Assembly (NCBI RefSeq): GCF_014219065.1
Contig: NZ_JACLGO010000035.1
Location: forward strand, 1-40,272
Length of the DNA: 40,272 bases
DNA from: Halopseudomonas xiamenensis
GTDB lineage: Bacteria; Pseudomonadota; Gammaproteobacteria; Pseudomonadales; Pseudomonadaceae
Direction: 5' to 3'
Part shown: positions 29,174 to 37,772 of the stretch, piece by piece
How the letters are laid out: every line of letters starts with the position of its first letter
How positions within the stretch are numbered: position 1 is the stretch's first letter
Notes under the pieces: generated by a model
Database searches by the model: none
What the model saw: the letters and a program-made list of their open reading frames with translations, nothing else
What the model was told of the DNA's origin: nothing
Made by a program: the position numbers and the translations under genes

Positions 29174-31135
29174 TTGGGTAAGGCGCGTTTCATCGCCAGG
29201 CATCTGCTGCTCATCGGCATGCTGCTGGGCAGCTCCCTTGCCCAGGCCGGATTGCAGCTGGTGCTGGATCAGCGCCAGCTCACCCCAGGGCAAGTGCAGG
29301 CCAGTCAGGCGCTGCTCGCCGAGGCTACCGCGCTGCTGCCGCCCTCGCTGGTACAGCAGATGGATCGCAGGGTACCGGTGCGCTGGAGCGGGCGACTGGC
29401 CAAGCCGGTATTCGGACGCGCCAGCGCCAGTGGTACGCTGGAGCTGAACCGGCGCTGGTTGGACGACTTCAGTACCGGGGCTGACGACAACTTCCCGCAG
29501 GGACGCCAACACGGCACCCTGCGCCAGGAGTTGCTCGCCACCCTGGTTCACGAGATCGCCCACCTGCATGATCGCGGTCGTTACTGGAGCGATGAGCAGC
29601 GTTCCCTGCTGCAACAATGCCGCAGCCGTTATCGAATCCAGGGCAAGGTCGGCCTGCCTGCACAGTGCCGCGGCCAGACCGAGCGCCGTTTTACCTTGAG
29701 CGACGATCCGCGCTTTCTCGATCTGGCCGGCTGGCCACAACAGACAGGTCAGCGAGGGGCGCGCGAAGCCGATAACCACCAGGCCTACCGCAGCCCGGAC
29801 AGCTACGAGCTGCACAGTCCAGCGGAATACCTGGCGGTCAATCTCGAATACTTCCTGCTCGACCCGCAATACCGCTGCCGACGCCCGGCGCTGCATGCCT
29901 ATTTCGAGGATCACTTCGGCTGGGCACCACCACCGGCGGCAGACTGCGCCGGGGAGCTTCCCTATCTGTATGCCGGCCTGGATGCCCAGCGCCCGGCCCT
30001 CGGCTGGCTGGACCCGGAACGTATCTACGCGGTGCACTATCTGCTGGCCGAGCCCAACGAAGAGTGGGTCAGCCGCTGGGGCCATAGCATGCTGCGACTG
30101 GTAATCTGTGCACCGGGCCGTGCGCCCGGTCCAGATTGCCTGCTGGACCTGGATCACCATCTGGTGCTGTCCTTCCGCGCCTTCGTCGATGACCTGCAAC
30201 TATCCAGTTGGGATGGTTTGATCGGTAACTACCCTTCAAGGCTGTTCATGCTGCCATTGCAGAAGGTGATCGACGAGTACACCCGGCTCGAACTGCGTGG
30301 CCTCAGCTCGGTACCACTGCACCTGGACGAACAGGCACGGCGCCAGCTCGCCCTGCAGGCCGCCACCCTGCACTGGAGTTACGATGGTATCTACTATTTC
30401 ATCAGCAACAACTGCGCCGTCGAAACCCTGAAGCTGCTGCGCAGCGGCAGCGCCCTGCCGCAACTGCAGGACCTGGACAGCCTGACGCCCACCGGCCTGC
30501 TGCAGCTGCTGCATGCCCGCGGGCTGGCGGATCTGCAGCCACTGCAGGACCGCCAGGCTGCACTGCGCCAGGGCTACTATTTCGACTCCTATCGGGAGCG
30601 CTATCAGCAGATGTTCGAAGTTATCCGCCACCGCCTGCAGATTCCCATCGCACGCATGGAAGACTGGCTGGCCAGCCCCGCTGACCAGCGGCAGGCCTGG
30701 TTCAGTGCGGCCGACACCCGGTTCACCGCAGCCCTGCTGGTGCTGGAAGAAGCCATCCGACGCCGCCAGATGCTGTTGATTCAGCAGGACCTCAAGCAAC
30801 GCTTCCTGGCCCCGAACGCCCCGTCGGAACTCACTGAAACCGCTCAACTGGTACAGGGATTATTGAGCGCCAGCAGCTTCCTGAGCCGCCCCGGGGAGCT
30901 GTTGAGCGAGGGTTACGGCCTGCCACAACCGCAAGAGTCACAACGTTTCAGCGAGCTTGCCGGGGCCAGACAGGAAGCGCTGCTGGCCCGTGCCAATGAT
31001 CTGGAGGAGCGGTTGCTGGCGCTGATCGATCCGCAACAACGCCAGCAACTGGACGCCACGAATGACAATATCAGCCTGCTGGCGCAGCAACTGCGCCGAT
31101 TGCACCAGGAAGCCGGGGGAATTCAGTTGCCCTGA
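29174..31135 (+). CDS. DUF4105 envelope protein, TTG start
   Basis: A 653-residue exported protein. Residues 1-25 form a signal peptide (MGKARFIARHLLLIG then SSLAQA). The N-terminal part holds a possible zinc-protease-like HEIAHLHDRG (residues about 130-139, an HExxH motif), and the middle holds the DUF4105 signature EEWVSRWGHSMLRLVI with a later NNCAVETLKLL. The cysteine-and-histidine pattern recalls NlpC/P60-like folds, so both halves look hydrolytic, but no activity is established. The only start giving a signal peptide is TTG at 29174, with AGG ten bases upstream; a stop codon lies five codons further up and the next ATG would cut the signal short. Confidence 0.8.
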   Translation: MGKARFIARHLLLIGMLLGSSLAQAGLQLVLDQRQLTPGQVQASQALLAEATALLPPSLVQQMDRRVPVRWSGRLAKPVFGRASASGTLELNRRWLDDFSTGADDNFPQGRQHGTLRQELLATLVHEIAHLHDRGRYWSDEQRSLLQQCRSRYRIQGKVGLPAQCRGQTERRFTLSDDPRFLDLAGWPQQTGQRGAREADNHQAYRSPDSYELHSPAEYLAVNLEYFLLDPQYRCRRPALHAYFEDHFGWAPPPAADCAGELPYLYAGLDAQRPALGWLDPERIYAVHYLLAEPNEEWVSRWGHSMLRLVICAPGRAPGPDCLLDLDHHLVLSFRAFVDDLQLSSWDGLIGNYPSRLFMLPLQKVIDEYTRLELRGLSSVPLHLDEQARRQLALQAATLHWSYDGIYYFISNNCAVETLKLLRSGSALPQLQDLDSLTPTGLLQLLHARGLADLQPLQDRQAALRQGYYFDSYRERYQQMFEVIRHRLQIPIARMEDWLASPADQRQAWFSAADTRFTAALLVLEEAIRRRQMLLIQQDLKQRFLAPNAPSELTETAQLVQGLLSASSFLSRPGELLSEGYGLPQPQESQRFSELAGARQEALLARANDLEERLLALIDPQQRQQLDATNDNISLLAQQLRRLHQEAGGIQLP

Positions 31136-31211
31136 GCGCTTGGGTCGCTCTCCTGATGGGAGATGAAGGCGAGGTGATGGTTCAGGTTGCCCTGCAAGTC
31201 ATTGATTTAAA

Positions 31212-31298
31212 TGGTGCCCGGAGCCGGAATCGAACCGGCACGATGTTGCCATCGAGGGATTTTAAGTCCCTTGCGTCTACCAGTTTCGCCATCCGGGC
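31212..31298 (-). tRNA. tRNA-Leu (anticodon UAA)
   Basis: On the minus strand the sequence folds as a class II tRNA: acceptor GCCCGGA pairs with TCCGGGC, the anticodon stem-loop GGGACTTAAAATCCC shows UAA, a long variable arm follows, and the T-loop is GGTTCGATTCC. The CCA end is encoded. The Xre-RES pair begins about 280 bases away on the other strand. Confidence 0.96.
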
Positions 31299-31526
31299 TG
31301 GCTGGCACCTGGAGTTCGAATAACAGCCTGCATGATGCTTTTAATCGGCCATAACTCCAAGAGATTCAGAATGTTACACACATCATATGACCCTCACAAG
31401 GACTTTTTGCCCGGCAGGCCAATAACGCGATTCCCCGGTCATCACCGGTACTACCCCTCTCTCCTTCCCCTTCCATGACAACCCATGCCCAGCCAATCTG
31501 CAAACCATCTCCAGACATGCTATTCT

Positions 31527-31560
31527 CTATTTCAAATCTGCAGACAATCATCTGAAATAG
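31527..31560. promoter_or_regulatory. Inverted repeat upstream of the toxin-antitoxin pair (operator candidate)
   Basis: CTATTTCA and TGAAATAG are perfect 8-bp inverted repeats separated by 18 bases, ending 16 bases before the antitoxin ATG. Xre antitoxins usually repress their own operon through such palindromes. Nothing else is recognisable in 31299-31526. Confidence 0.5.
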
Positions 31561-31576
31561 CAAAGCGAGGACTCCC

Positions 31577-31978
31577 ATGTCGCTAGCAGAAGCTCAGAAA
31601 AGCAAAGCCGAAAAACCTCAGGGCACCGTTGGCCTGCGCGCTGCCATGAAGATCATGGAACGCTGGGGAGCATCGCGCGAGCAGATGGCGAGGATTTTAC
31701 GCGTTTCCGGCAGCACCCTGGCCAGGGCCAAGGCTGGCAACGAAGGTATCGGCCTGGATAACGATCAACTCGACAGAATCAGCTACGTACTCAATATCCA
31801 TGCCACGCTACGTTTGATATTTGACAACCCTGACAATGTGTACGGGTTCATAAAATTGCCAAATAACAACGTCTTCTTCAATGGTCGAGCGCCACTGGAT
31901 GTCATGACGGATGGCAGCTTTGCATCGCTTTACGAGACCTTCCGCCATATTGACGGGCTGAGGGGGGCCATGTGGTAA
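31577..31978 (+). CDS. Xre/MbcA/ParS-type antitoxin
   Basis: The 133-residue product has a helix-turn-helix (about 36-64: MERWGASREQMARILRVS then STLARAKAG) and a C-terminal toxin-binding domain of the DUF2384 type (about 75-133), with NPDNVYGFIKLPN and ending DGLRGAMW. Such antitoxins bind and block RES toxins and repress the operon. The start has GAGGA 9 bases upstream. It overlaps the toxin gene by seven bases. Base composition is lower in G+C than the surrounding core genes, which fits horizontal acquisition. Confidence 0.9.
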   Translation: MSLAEAQKSKAEKPQGTVGLRAAMKIMERWGASREQMARILRVSGSTLARAKAGNEGIGLDNDQLDRISYVLNIHATLRLIFDNPDNVYGFIKLPNNNVFFNGRAPLDVMTDGSFASLYETFRHIDGLRGAMW

Positions 31979-32667
31979 GCCGGGAAGATCTGCCGGTGGT
32001 CAAACCTGCCAGAGTGATGGGCTACCGGCTGGTCAACTCGAAGTATCCTCCCATCGCCCTGTTCGATGACGTGGCAGACCCGGAAGAGTTCGATGCGCTA
32101 TATGAACTCCAGGCCCGGACCAATCCTCGCCTGCTGAATGCAGTCGGCCGACTCGAGTTCATTCCCAGGAGCGAGATCCCCTTCGGTATCCCCGGTTGCT
32201 CGTATGCAGTGGCGCCCTTCACCCATCTCAACCCTGCCGGCTCCCGTTTCAGCGATGGCAGCTTCGGCGTACTGTATCTGGCGGACACGATAGCCACGGC
32301 CCTGGCCGAGGTCCGGTACCACCAGCAGGCCTATTGGGCGGGAGTCGAAGGCCTGGCCTTCGACCGCATCCTGCTAAGAGCGTTATCCTGCAAATTCGAT
32401 CAGACCGGCATGCTCGACATGACCGGTATTACTCTCGATGACCCGATATATGATCCATATGACTATGGTGCCGCCCGCATCGCCGGAGTGAAATTGAAGC
32501 AGGCAGCCGCATGCGGACTGAAGTACAACTCAGTGCGCAGTCCGGGCAATGTCTGCTGGGGCCTTCTGACGCCCAAACCCGTGCACTCGATCGTGCAGAC
32601 ATCACACTACGAGATGATATGGGATGGCCGGCGTATTTCCAGCGTGAACAAGCTTGCCCCGGTTTGA
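31972..32667 (+). CDS. RES-domain toxin (NAD-degrading family)
   Basis: A 231-residue protein with the three residues that name the family: R92 in GSRFSDGSFGVLY, E113 in LAEVRYH and S187 in YNSVRSPGN. Characterised RES toxins break down NAD+ and stop growth until the antitoxin is restored. The start is GTG at 31972, inside the end of the antitoxin gene with GGGGGG just upstream, so its translation is coupled to and weaker than that of the antitoxin. The residue set is complete, so the toxin is probably active. The role, stabilising this locus or defence, is not shown. Confidence 0.9.
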   Translation: MVSREDLPVVKPARVMGYRLVNSKYPPIALFDDVADPEEFDALYELQARTNPRLLNAVGRLEFIPRSEIPFGIPGCSYAVAPFTHLNPAGSRFSDGSFGVLYLADTIATALAEVRYHQQAYWAGVEGLAFDRILLRALSCKFDQTGMLDMTGITLDDPIYDPYDYGAARIAGVKLKQAAACGLKYNSVRSPGNVCWGLLTPKPVHSIVQTSHYEMIWDGRRISSVNKLAPV

Positions 32668-32722
32668 GGTGAGCTACGACCGGCTCAACCGCTGAGTTGC
32701 AGTTACAGCAAGCCGCGCGCCC

Positions 32723-33040
32723 TTATCGAGCGCGCAGAAATACCGGGCAGATCGCGCGCAGCAGCGCCGGACGGTAGCTCAGCGCCATGGCCGTTGCTAC
32801 GGCGGCAACCGGCAACAGGGTGAACCAGACCAGAACTGCCATGGACGGATGGTCGGCCTTGAAGCAGCACAGCACCGATACCGACAGCGCCAGCCAGCCC
32901 AGGGTGCGCAGGTAGCTCGGTGCGACCTCGTCGGCGCTGAACACCTGGCGCCAGTGCGCCGGCAGGGACAGCGCCAGCCAACCGGTCGCCAGACCCATGC
33001 TGGCGGCCGCCGCCAGCAACCACAGTCCCGCGTTACTCAT
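32723..33040 (-). CDS. DUF3325 inner-membrane protein
   Basis: A 105-residue protein with three to four hydrophobic helices (about 4-24, 42-58, 63-98) of the DUF3325 type, found next to PepSY-membrane proteins and siderophore receptors in pseudomonads. The start at 33040 overlaps the PepSY gene stop by eight bases, so it is translated together with it; the longer frame upstream lies inside that gene. Function is unknown. A GC-only hairpin without T-run overlaps its stop codon (GCGCGC arms, 32715-32735). Confidence 0.75.
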   Translation of the reverse strand: MSNAGLWLLAAAASMGLATGWLALSLPAHWRQVFSADEVAPSYLRTLGWLALSVSVLCCFKADHPSMAVLVWFTLLPVAAVATAMALSYRPALLRAICPVFLRAR

Positions 33041-34715
33041 AGGCCACCCCACCGATCCGGGCGCTATCCTTGACCTCAACAGGCCTTGCCAGACGGCGGG
33101 CCGTGAGTACCGATACCAGTGCACAGGCCAACAGGCTCAGATCGACGCCGGCCACCGCCCAGTAGGGCTCAAGCAGCATGGTCTTGATCAGATGGTCACC
33201 CGTGGTGATCCAGTTGAGCAGTACCGCAGCGACACAGAGCAGCGCCACCACCCAGCATTGCTCGCGCCAGGCCGGGTTGTGCCGCGCCTGGGCCACTGGC
33301 GCGCTGCGCCACAGCGCATGCAGCAGGCTCAGCAGCCAGGCACCCCAGAACGTCCACTTTTCCCATTCGCCACGGCCAGGCATGGCCTCGGGCAGCAGCC
33401 GGTTGGCCACCAGCATGGCGACTACGGCCAGCACCATACCGGTAACCGTGGTGACGGCCATTGCATCAACCAGCCGACAGCCTTGCAGGCCACGCCGGGC
33501 GTGCTCCTGCTTGCGCTTTTCAACGAAGAACACAAAGCCGGTGGCAATGCAGATACAGCCCAGCAGACCGCCAGCCACGTACAGCCAGCGCAGCAGCCAG
33601 TGCTCGAAGTGCTGCAGATGCAGGCCGGTCAGGAACTGATTGACCGCGCCGACCGGGTCTCTCGCCGGGTCCTCGCGCAATACCTCACCAGTGCTGGCCT
33701 TGAAGTGAATGCCCTCCCCGACCAACGCCACGCGGTCACTGCCGGCACGGTAGATGCTGACGTAGCCATTGGCGTCATGCAGATGCTCGATGGTCAACAG
33801 CCCGACCTCGCCCGGCATGTCACGGTCAGCCCAGATGCGCTTGGCCTCGGCCACCATGGCATCGACCGAGGCCATCTGCGCCGGCACACCGGCCTCATCG
33901 TGGGGTAAGCCGGTATGCGCAGCCTCGATCACCTCATGGCGATCATGCAGCGGTTTGAGCAGGGTGCCGGAGACCGGGAAATAATAGAACGAGGCAAAGA
34001 TCACCAGCCCGGTAAAGGCAAAGAAGAAATGGAACGGCAACGCCACTACGCCGCTCATGTTGTGCAGGTCCAGCGTGCTGCGCTGGGTGCGCTTACGCGG
34101 ACGGAAAGTGAAGAACTCCTTGAAGATCTTGCGGTGCATGATCACCCCGGTGACCAGTGCGACCAGCATCACCAGAGCAGCCAGCCCCACCACAAAGATA
34201 CCCAGATTCTTCCAGTGCAGCTGCAGGCTGTAGTGCATCGGATAGAACCAGTTGCTGCCGATCTTCAACTGGTCATCGGGCAGCATCTTACCGGTGCGGG
34301 GGTCGATGGTCGCCCAGCCATGCACGTGCAGATGGTCATCCGTCGGATCCTTGGGCTGGTTGGGGATAGCGAACTCGCCGCCAATACTCAGTACCGGGTC
34401 ACGGTGAGTCGTATAGGCATAGAGCGAGGCCATGGGCATGGTCTCCGGCGCCGGCAAATCACCAATTACCCGCCTGGCGGTGGCAACCATATCAACCGGA
34501 TGAGGTTTGAGATCGGCAAATACCTGCTTGAGCAGGTTGTCGTAGGATGGCATCGGCTGCGGCTCGAAGCGAGTATCGGGGATCGCCCAACGATCGATCT
34601 CCCGGTCGAATACCGACAGCGCACCGAAAAAGAACGCGACCATCAGCACGAAGCCCAGCACCAGGCCGAACCAGGTGTGTACCCAGGCCATGGATTGGCG
34701 GAAGTTATTCAGCAT
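33033..34715 (-). CDS. PepSY-domain transmembrane protein of an iron-uptake locus
   Basis: The 560-residue product has the layout of PepSY-associated membrane proteins: a first helix (about 15-35, VHTWFGLVLGFVLMVAFFFG), a large periplasmic part with a PepSY domain, a second helix near 170-190, a further periplasmic segment and three or more helices toward the C-terminus. Related proteins reduce or help release iron from siderophores taken into the periplasm; for this subgroup that role is inference. It lies between DUF3649 and DUF3325 genes, next to a siderophore-type receptor and behind a Fur box. Confidence 0.87.
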   Translation of the reverse strand: MLNNFRQSMAWVHTWFGLVLGFVLMVAFFFGALSVFDREIDRWAIPDTRFEPQPMPSYDNLLKQVFADLKPHPVDMVATARRVIGDLPAPETMPMASLYAYTTHRDPVLSIGGEFAIPNQPKDPTDDHLHVHGWATIDPRTGKMLPDDQLKIGSNWFYPMHYSLQLHWKNLGIFVVGLAALVMLVALVTGVIMHRKIFKEFFTFRPRKRTQRSTLDLHNMSGVVALPFHFFFAFTGLVIFASFYYFPVSGTLLKPLHDRHEVIEAAHTGLPHDEAGVPAQMASVDAMVAEAKRIWADRDMPGEVGLLTIEHLHDANGYVSIYRAGSDRVALVGEGIHFKASTGEVLREDPARDPVGAVNQFLTGLHLQHFEHWLLRWLYVAGGLLGCICIATGFVFFVEKRKQEHARRGLQGCRLVDAMAVTTVTGMVLAVVAMLVANRLLPEAMPGRGEWEKWTFWGAWLLSLLHALWRSAPVAQARHNPAWREQCWVVALLCVAAVLLNWITTGDHLIKTMLLEPYWAVAGVDLSLLACALVSVLTARRLARPVEVKDSARIGGVAYE

Positions 34716-34725
34716 GGCTCTGCTC

Positions 34726-35022
34726 CTATCCGATGATCATACGCTGCAGCTGCCAGGCGGCAGCCAGCATCAGGGCACTACCCAGCGCCAGCACCAGCCA
34801 GACTCGCCACAGGCTGGCTGCGGAAAACGCCCAGAGAAACAGCACCAGATACAGGACAAAGGCCAGGATCATCATCGCCTGCTCGGCGGCATGGTACTCG
34901 ACCCCGGCCCCATTCAGCACCGCTACACCCAGCGCCACCACGCCCCAGACAAAGGCATAACAGCCAAAGATCGCTGCCAGGATACGGGAAACCACCGCGG
35001 CGGGAGACACCCCGGCCATCAT
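34726..35022 (-). CDS. DUF3649 inner-membrane protein
   Basis: A 98-residue protein with three hydrophobic helices and the family-like start MMAGVSPAAVVSRILAAIFG. GGAG eight bases before the ATG at 35022 supports this start over the frame that opens at 35160. It is the first gene of a three-gene set with the PepSY protein (10 bases apart) and DUF3325, reading away from a Fur box. Proteins of this type accompany siderophore receptors in pseudomonads; the function is unknown. Confidence 0.75.
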   Translation of the reverse strand: MMAGVSPAAVVSRILAAIFGCYAFVWGVVALGVAVLNGAGVEYHAAEQAMMILAFVLYLVLFLWAFSAASLWRVWLVLALGSALMLAAAWQLQRMIIG

Positions 35023-35176
35023 GGATTTTGCTCCGGAACGGAAAAGTTCATAGCACTCACCTGCAGGCAGCCCAGCTCTGCACTGAGGTACAGGTTGGGG
35101 CGTTGAAAGAACGAAAAATGCACGGACCGTATCCGACTCTGCAGGCCGGATACGGATCAAATATGTGGCGCATGAT

Positions 35177-35195
35177 GATAGAGATTATCATTTCC
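35177..35195 (-). promoter_or_regulatory. Fur box upstream of the DUF3649-PepSY-DUF3325 genes
   Basis: On the minus strand these 19 bases match 15 positions of the classical Fur consensus; the core is ATGATA-N5-TATCAT on the plus strand. It lies about 155 bases before DUF3649 and downstream of the receptor gene, so the membrane-protein genes seem to have their own iron-controlled promoter. Confidence 0.7.
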
Positions 35196-35219
35196 CTGCG
35201 CAAGCAGCAGCCTCTGATC

Positions 35220-35247
35220 GGTCACCCGAACCTTGCTCCGGGTGACC
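35220..35247 (-). terminator. Hairpin after the siderophore receptor gene
   Basis: GGTCACCCG and CGGGTGACC form a perfect 9-bp stem with a ten-base loop, starting eight bases beyond the receptor stop. No T-tract follows on the minus strand, so it may only slow or stabilise the transcript. Confidence 0.35.
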
Positions 35248-35254
35248 AACGGGC

Positions 35255-37405
35255 TTACCAGCTATAACTCAGCCTGGCGGTGAGTTCCCGACCCGGATTG
35301 TAGTAATCCGCACTACCGGAACCCACTACATGCTGCTCATCCAGCAAGTTGCTGACATTGACGGCCAGATCCGTGCCCGGGGCAATCTGGTAATTGAAGG
35401 CAGCATCAAACAAGGTCGTCGCCTCACTCTCGCCGCTATCATTGAAGTTGTTGAAGTAGTAGCTGCCTACATAACGGGCGCCCAGGCCGACGCTGACATC
35501 CGTACCCGGTACACTGTAATAACCCCAGAGCGAAGCCGAGTGCTTGGGCGCGGAGACGAATTCGTTGCCCTTGATCGATACGAACCCTACACCCCATACA
35601 TCCAGTGCACCACGAAGCACCTCGGTGTCCATATAGGAGTAGCCGCCAATCAGACTCAGGTTCTCGGTCAGCTCGGCCTTGGCCTCCAGGTCGAGGCCAC
35701 GTACCCGCTGCTCACCCACGGTCTGCTGTTCGATGACCCCGTTCGGCTGCACCACCGCCGTGGCGACATCGTCCTGGGTCAGTTCGTAGACAGCGGCAGA
35801 GAACAGCGCATTCATCGCCACCGGCGAGTACTTCACACCCAGTTCATACTGGCTACCCCGCTCCGGGGTAACGCCAACCTGAGGTGGAGAAACGGACTCG
35901 ACCATGCTGACATAGGCAGAAATCTCGTCATTGACGATATAGGTCAGCGCGCCGCGGAAAGAGTTTTCCGAGAAGCTGTCCGAGGACTTGGTAGAGTAGA
36001 GGTGATCTGTTTCGGAAACATCCATGGAGTCATGGCGCATGCCAAGCGTGAGAATGAAACGCTCGTAGAACGACAGGTTCTGCTGCAGGAATACGGACTT
36101 GATGGTGCTGTCCTGATCCTTGTTCTGGTAGACCTTTGGAGACGAAATACCGCTATATACCGGGTTGCTGGTGTCGATCTGCCCAACGTCACCACCCGAT
36201 GAGAGGCCATATACCGATACATTTTCGGAAGAAGAATCGAGATACTCCACCCCCACAATGGTGCTGCTGTCGATATTCTCGAAGCGTGCATCGTACTGCA
36301 GCATCAGGTTGCCGTTGAGCTGTTCGGCCTCAGTATCGGAGCCCAGGTAACCTCGATCAACCAGCGTGCTGGTGCGGTCTACATTGTCACTGATATAAAC
36401 ATAGCCATACTCATCGCTCAGGTCACTGTGACGCAGATTGCTGCGTAGCGTGAAACCATTGTCGAAATCATGGCTGAAGCTGGCGCTGATATTGGTGCGC
36501 TCGACATCGTGGAAGTTGTAGCTCGGCTCACCGAAGAACTCGTCGCGATCATATTCCCGGTCTTTCGGGTAACCACCGCTGTTGGGTGTACTGTCCCGAC
36601 GCAGATGATCCACTATCAGCGTGGCCGAGGTAAAGGCGGTCGGCTCCCAGGTCAGACCACCCATAGCGAAGCCGTTGTCATCCTGGGAGTGATCGTACTC
36701 ACGCTCGCTGCCCTGAACCTTACCGGTGAGCCGGTAGGCCAGAGTCTCGCTGCCATTCAACGCACCACCCACGTCCACACCCGCTTCCTTGTGATCAAAG
36801 GAGCCATAGGTGACGTACCCCTGACCGATACGCTCGAAACGCGGCCGCTTGCTGACGAAGTTGACCGAGCCGCCCGGGTCTGCCGGCCCAAACAGGGTGG
36901 AGTTGGCGCCACGCAGCACCTCGATGCGCTCATAGGCGAAGGGTTCCTCCCGTACACCGCGCATCGAGCCCAGGGTCAGGCCGTCCCGGTAGGTGGTGGC
37001 CTGGAAGCCCCGGATCTTGAAGTAGTCGTTGCGATCATCGGTACCGTAATAATCGGTGATCAGACCGGGGGTGTACTGCAGTACTTCTTCGGTAGTGCTG
37101 GCGCTGCGCTGCTCTATCTCCTTCTGAGTGATGACCGAAACCGAGGCCGGGGTATCGAGGAGACTGGTCGCGACCTTGCCACCTACCCATAGCTCCTTGG
37201 CAACCACCGAATTGGCATCATCATCAGCCGCCACCTTGGCGTTGACGATAATGGGCGCGAGACGGAATGCCTCGTCACTCGCAGTGGTCTCCTGTGCAAA
37301 GCCGCTCAGGGGCACAGCAGCCAGCGGCGCGCAAAACAGAACCGCACCGGTCGTGCGTTGCCAGGGTGTGCGGGCGGGAATCAGCCGAGTCTTAGTGTCA
37401 GTCAT
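35255..37405 (-). CDS. TonB-dependent siderophore receptor
   Basis: A 716-residue outer-membrane receptor. The signal peptide ends near residue 38 (SGFAQ). The plug domain (about 60-190) shows TPASVSVITQKEIEQRS, VLQYTPGLITDYYGTDDR, FKIRGFQATTYRDG, and ERIEVLRGANSTLFGPADPG with GGSVNFVSKRP, all typical of ferric-siderophore receptors such as FhuA/FpvA relatives. The barrel ends in an aromatic residue (LSYSW). No N-terminal signalling domain is present, so it should not control a sigma factor itself. The ATG at 37405 has AAAGG eight bases upstream; a TTG two codons earlier is the alternative. A strong Fur box lies 114 bases upstream. Confidence 0.93.
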   Translation of the reverse strand: MTDTKTRLIPARTPWQRTTGAVLFCAPLAAVPLSGFAQETTASDEAFRLAPIIVNAKVAADDDANSVVAKELWVGGKVATSLLDTPASVSVITQKEIEQRSASTTEEVLQYTPGLITDYYGTDDRNDYFKIRGFQATTYRDGLTLGSMRGVREEPFAYERIEVLRGANSTLFGPADPGGSVNFVSKRPRFERIGQGYVTYGSFDHKEAGVDVGGALNGSETLAYRLTGKVQGSEREYDHSQDDNGFAMGGLTWEPTAFTSATLIVDHLRRDSTPNSGGYPKDREYDRDEFFGEPSYNFHDVERTNISASFSHDFDNGFTLRSNLRHSDLSDEYGYVYISDNVDRTSTLVDRGYLGSDTEAEQLNGNLMLQYDARFENIDSSTIVGVEYLDSSSENVSVYGLSSGGDVGQIDTSNPVYSGISSPKVYQNKDQDSTIKSVFLQQNLSFYERFILTLGMRHDSMDVSETDHLYSTKSSDSFSENSFRGALTYIVNDEISAYVSMVESVSPPQVGVTPERGSQYELGVKYSPVAMNALFSAAVYELTQDDVATAVVQPNGVIEQQTVGEQRVRGLDLEAKAELTENLSLIGGYSYMDTEVLRGALDVWGVGFVSIKGNEFVSAPKHSASLWGYYSVPGTDVSVGLGARYVGSYYFNNFNDSGESEATTLFDAAFNYQIAPGTDLAVNVSNLLDEQHVVGSGSADYYNPGRELTARLSYSW

Positions 37406-37517
37406 GCTCAATACCTTTCCTTTGGATCAGTCAGAAATGCACCACGCTCTGCAGGCATGCATTGTAAGTAAATGTGTAAAGGGTGTTGCGGACGGGAGTA
37501 TAAAGTAAAAGCTGTAA

Positions 37518-37536
37518 AGAACGATAATCGTTCTCA
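37518..37536 (-). promoter_or_regulatory. Fur box upstream of the siderophore receptor
   Basis: AGAACGATAATCGTTCT is a perfect 17-base palindrome (37519-37535) matching 14 of 19 consensus positions in the wider site. A TATACT -10 candidate for the receptor lies at 37502-37497, so bound Fur would cover the -35 region. Confidence 0.75.
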
Positions 37537-37648
37537 TAGAAAATCTGGAAACATGCGCACCGGCTCGCTCCATCAGCGCAGATTGATGCCCGCTGGCGCA
37601 GGGTGACCGATTGATGTTGCGGAAGTGACTGTAAAAACCAGTCATAGC

Positions 37649-37683
37649 AAAAAGGCCCCGCAGACTGACGTCTGCGGGGCCTT
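37649..37683 (-). terminator. Intrinsic terminator after the tRNA-Cys remnant
   Basis: A perfect 13-bp GC-rich stem (AAGGCCCCGCAGA at 37652-37664 with 37671-37683) is followed on the minus strand by five T. It sits six bases after the CCA end of the tRNA-Cys fragment, the place expected for the end of a tRNA transcript. On the plus strand it also has a short TTTA. Confidence 0.85.
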
Positions 37684-37688
37684 TATAC

Positions 37689-37740
37689 TGGAGGCCGAGG
37701 TCGGAATCGAACCGGCGTTCACGGCTTTGCAATCCGGCAA
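37689..37740 (-). pseudogene. 3' fragment of tRNA-Cys (decayed, likely attachment-site remnant)
   Basis: On the minus strand the sequence carries the anticodon loop TTGCAAA (GCA, cysteine), a T-arm GCCGGTTCGATTCC, the acceptor strand CTCGGCC and TCCA. The 5' half (acceptor GGCCGAG, D-arm) is missing; upstream is a T-rich unrelated sequence. The T-stem has one mismatch (CCGAC instead of CCGGC) and the anticodon stem pairs badly, so it cannot be a working tRNA. Integrases commonly use the 3' half of tRNA genes, leaving such a copy at one end of an island. Confidence 0.75.
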
Positions 37741-37772
37741 AAAAGCCTTTTAAATTCAACACGTTATAGATA

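Noticed and set aside
31366..31578. 70-codon minus-strand frame between tRNA-Leu and the antitoxin
   Set aside because: It covers the presumed operator and promoter region of the toxin-antitoxin pair and has no start signal.
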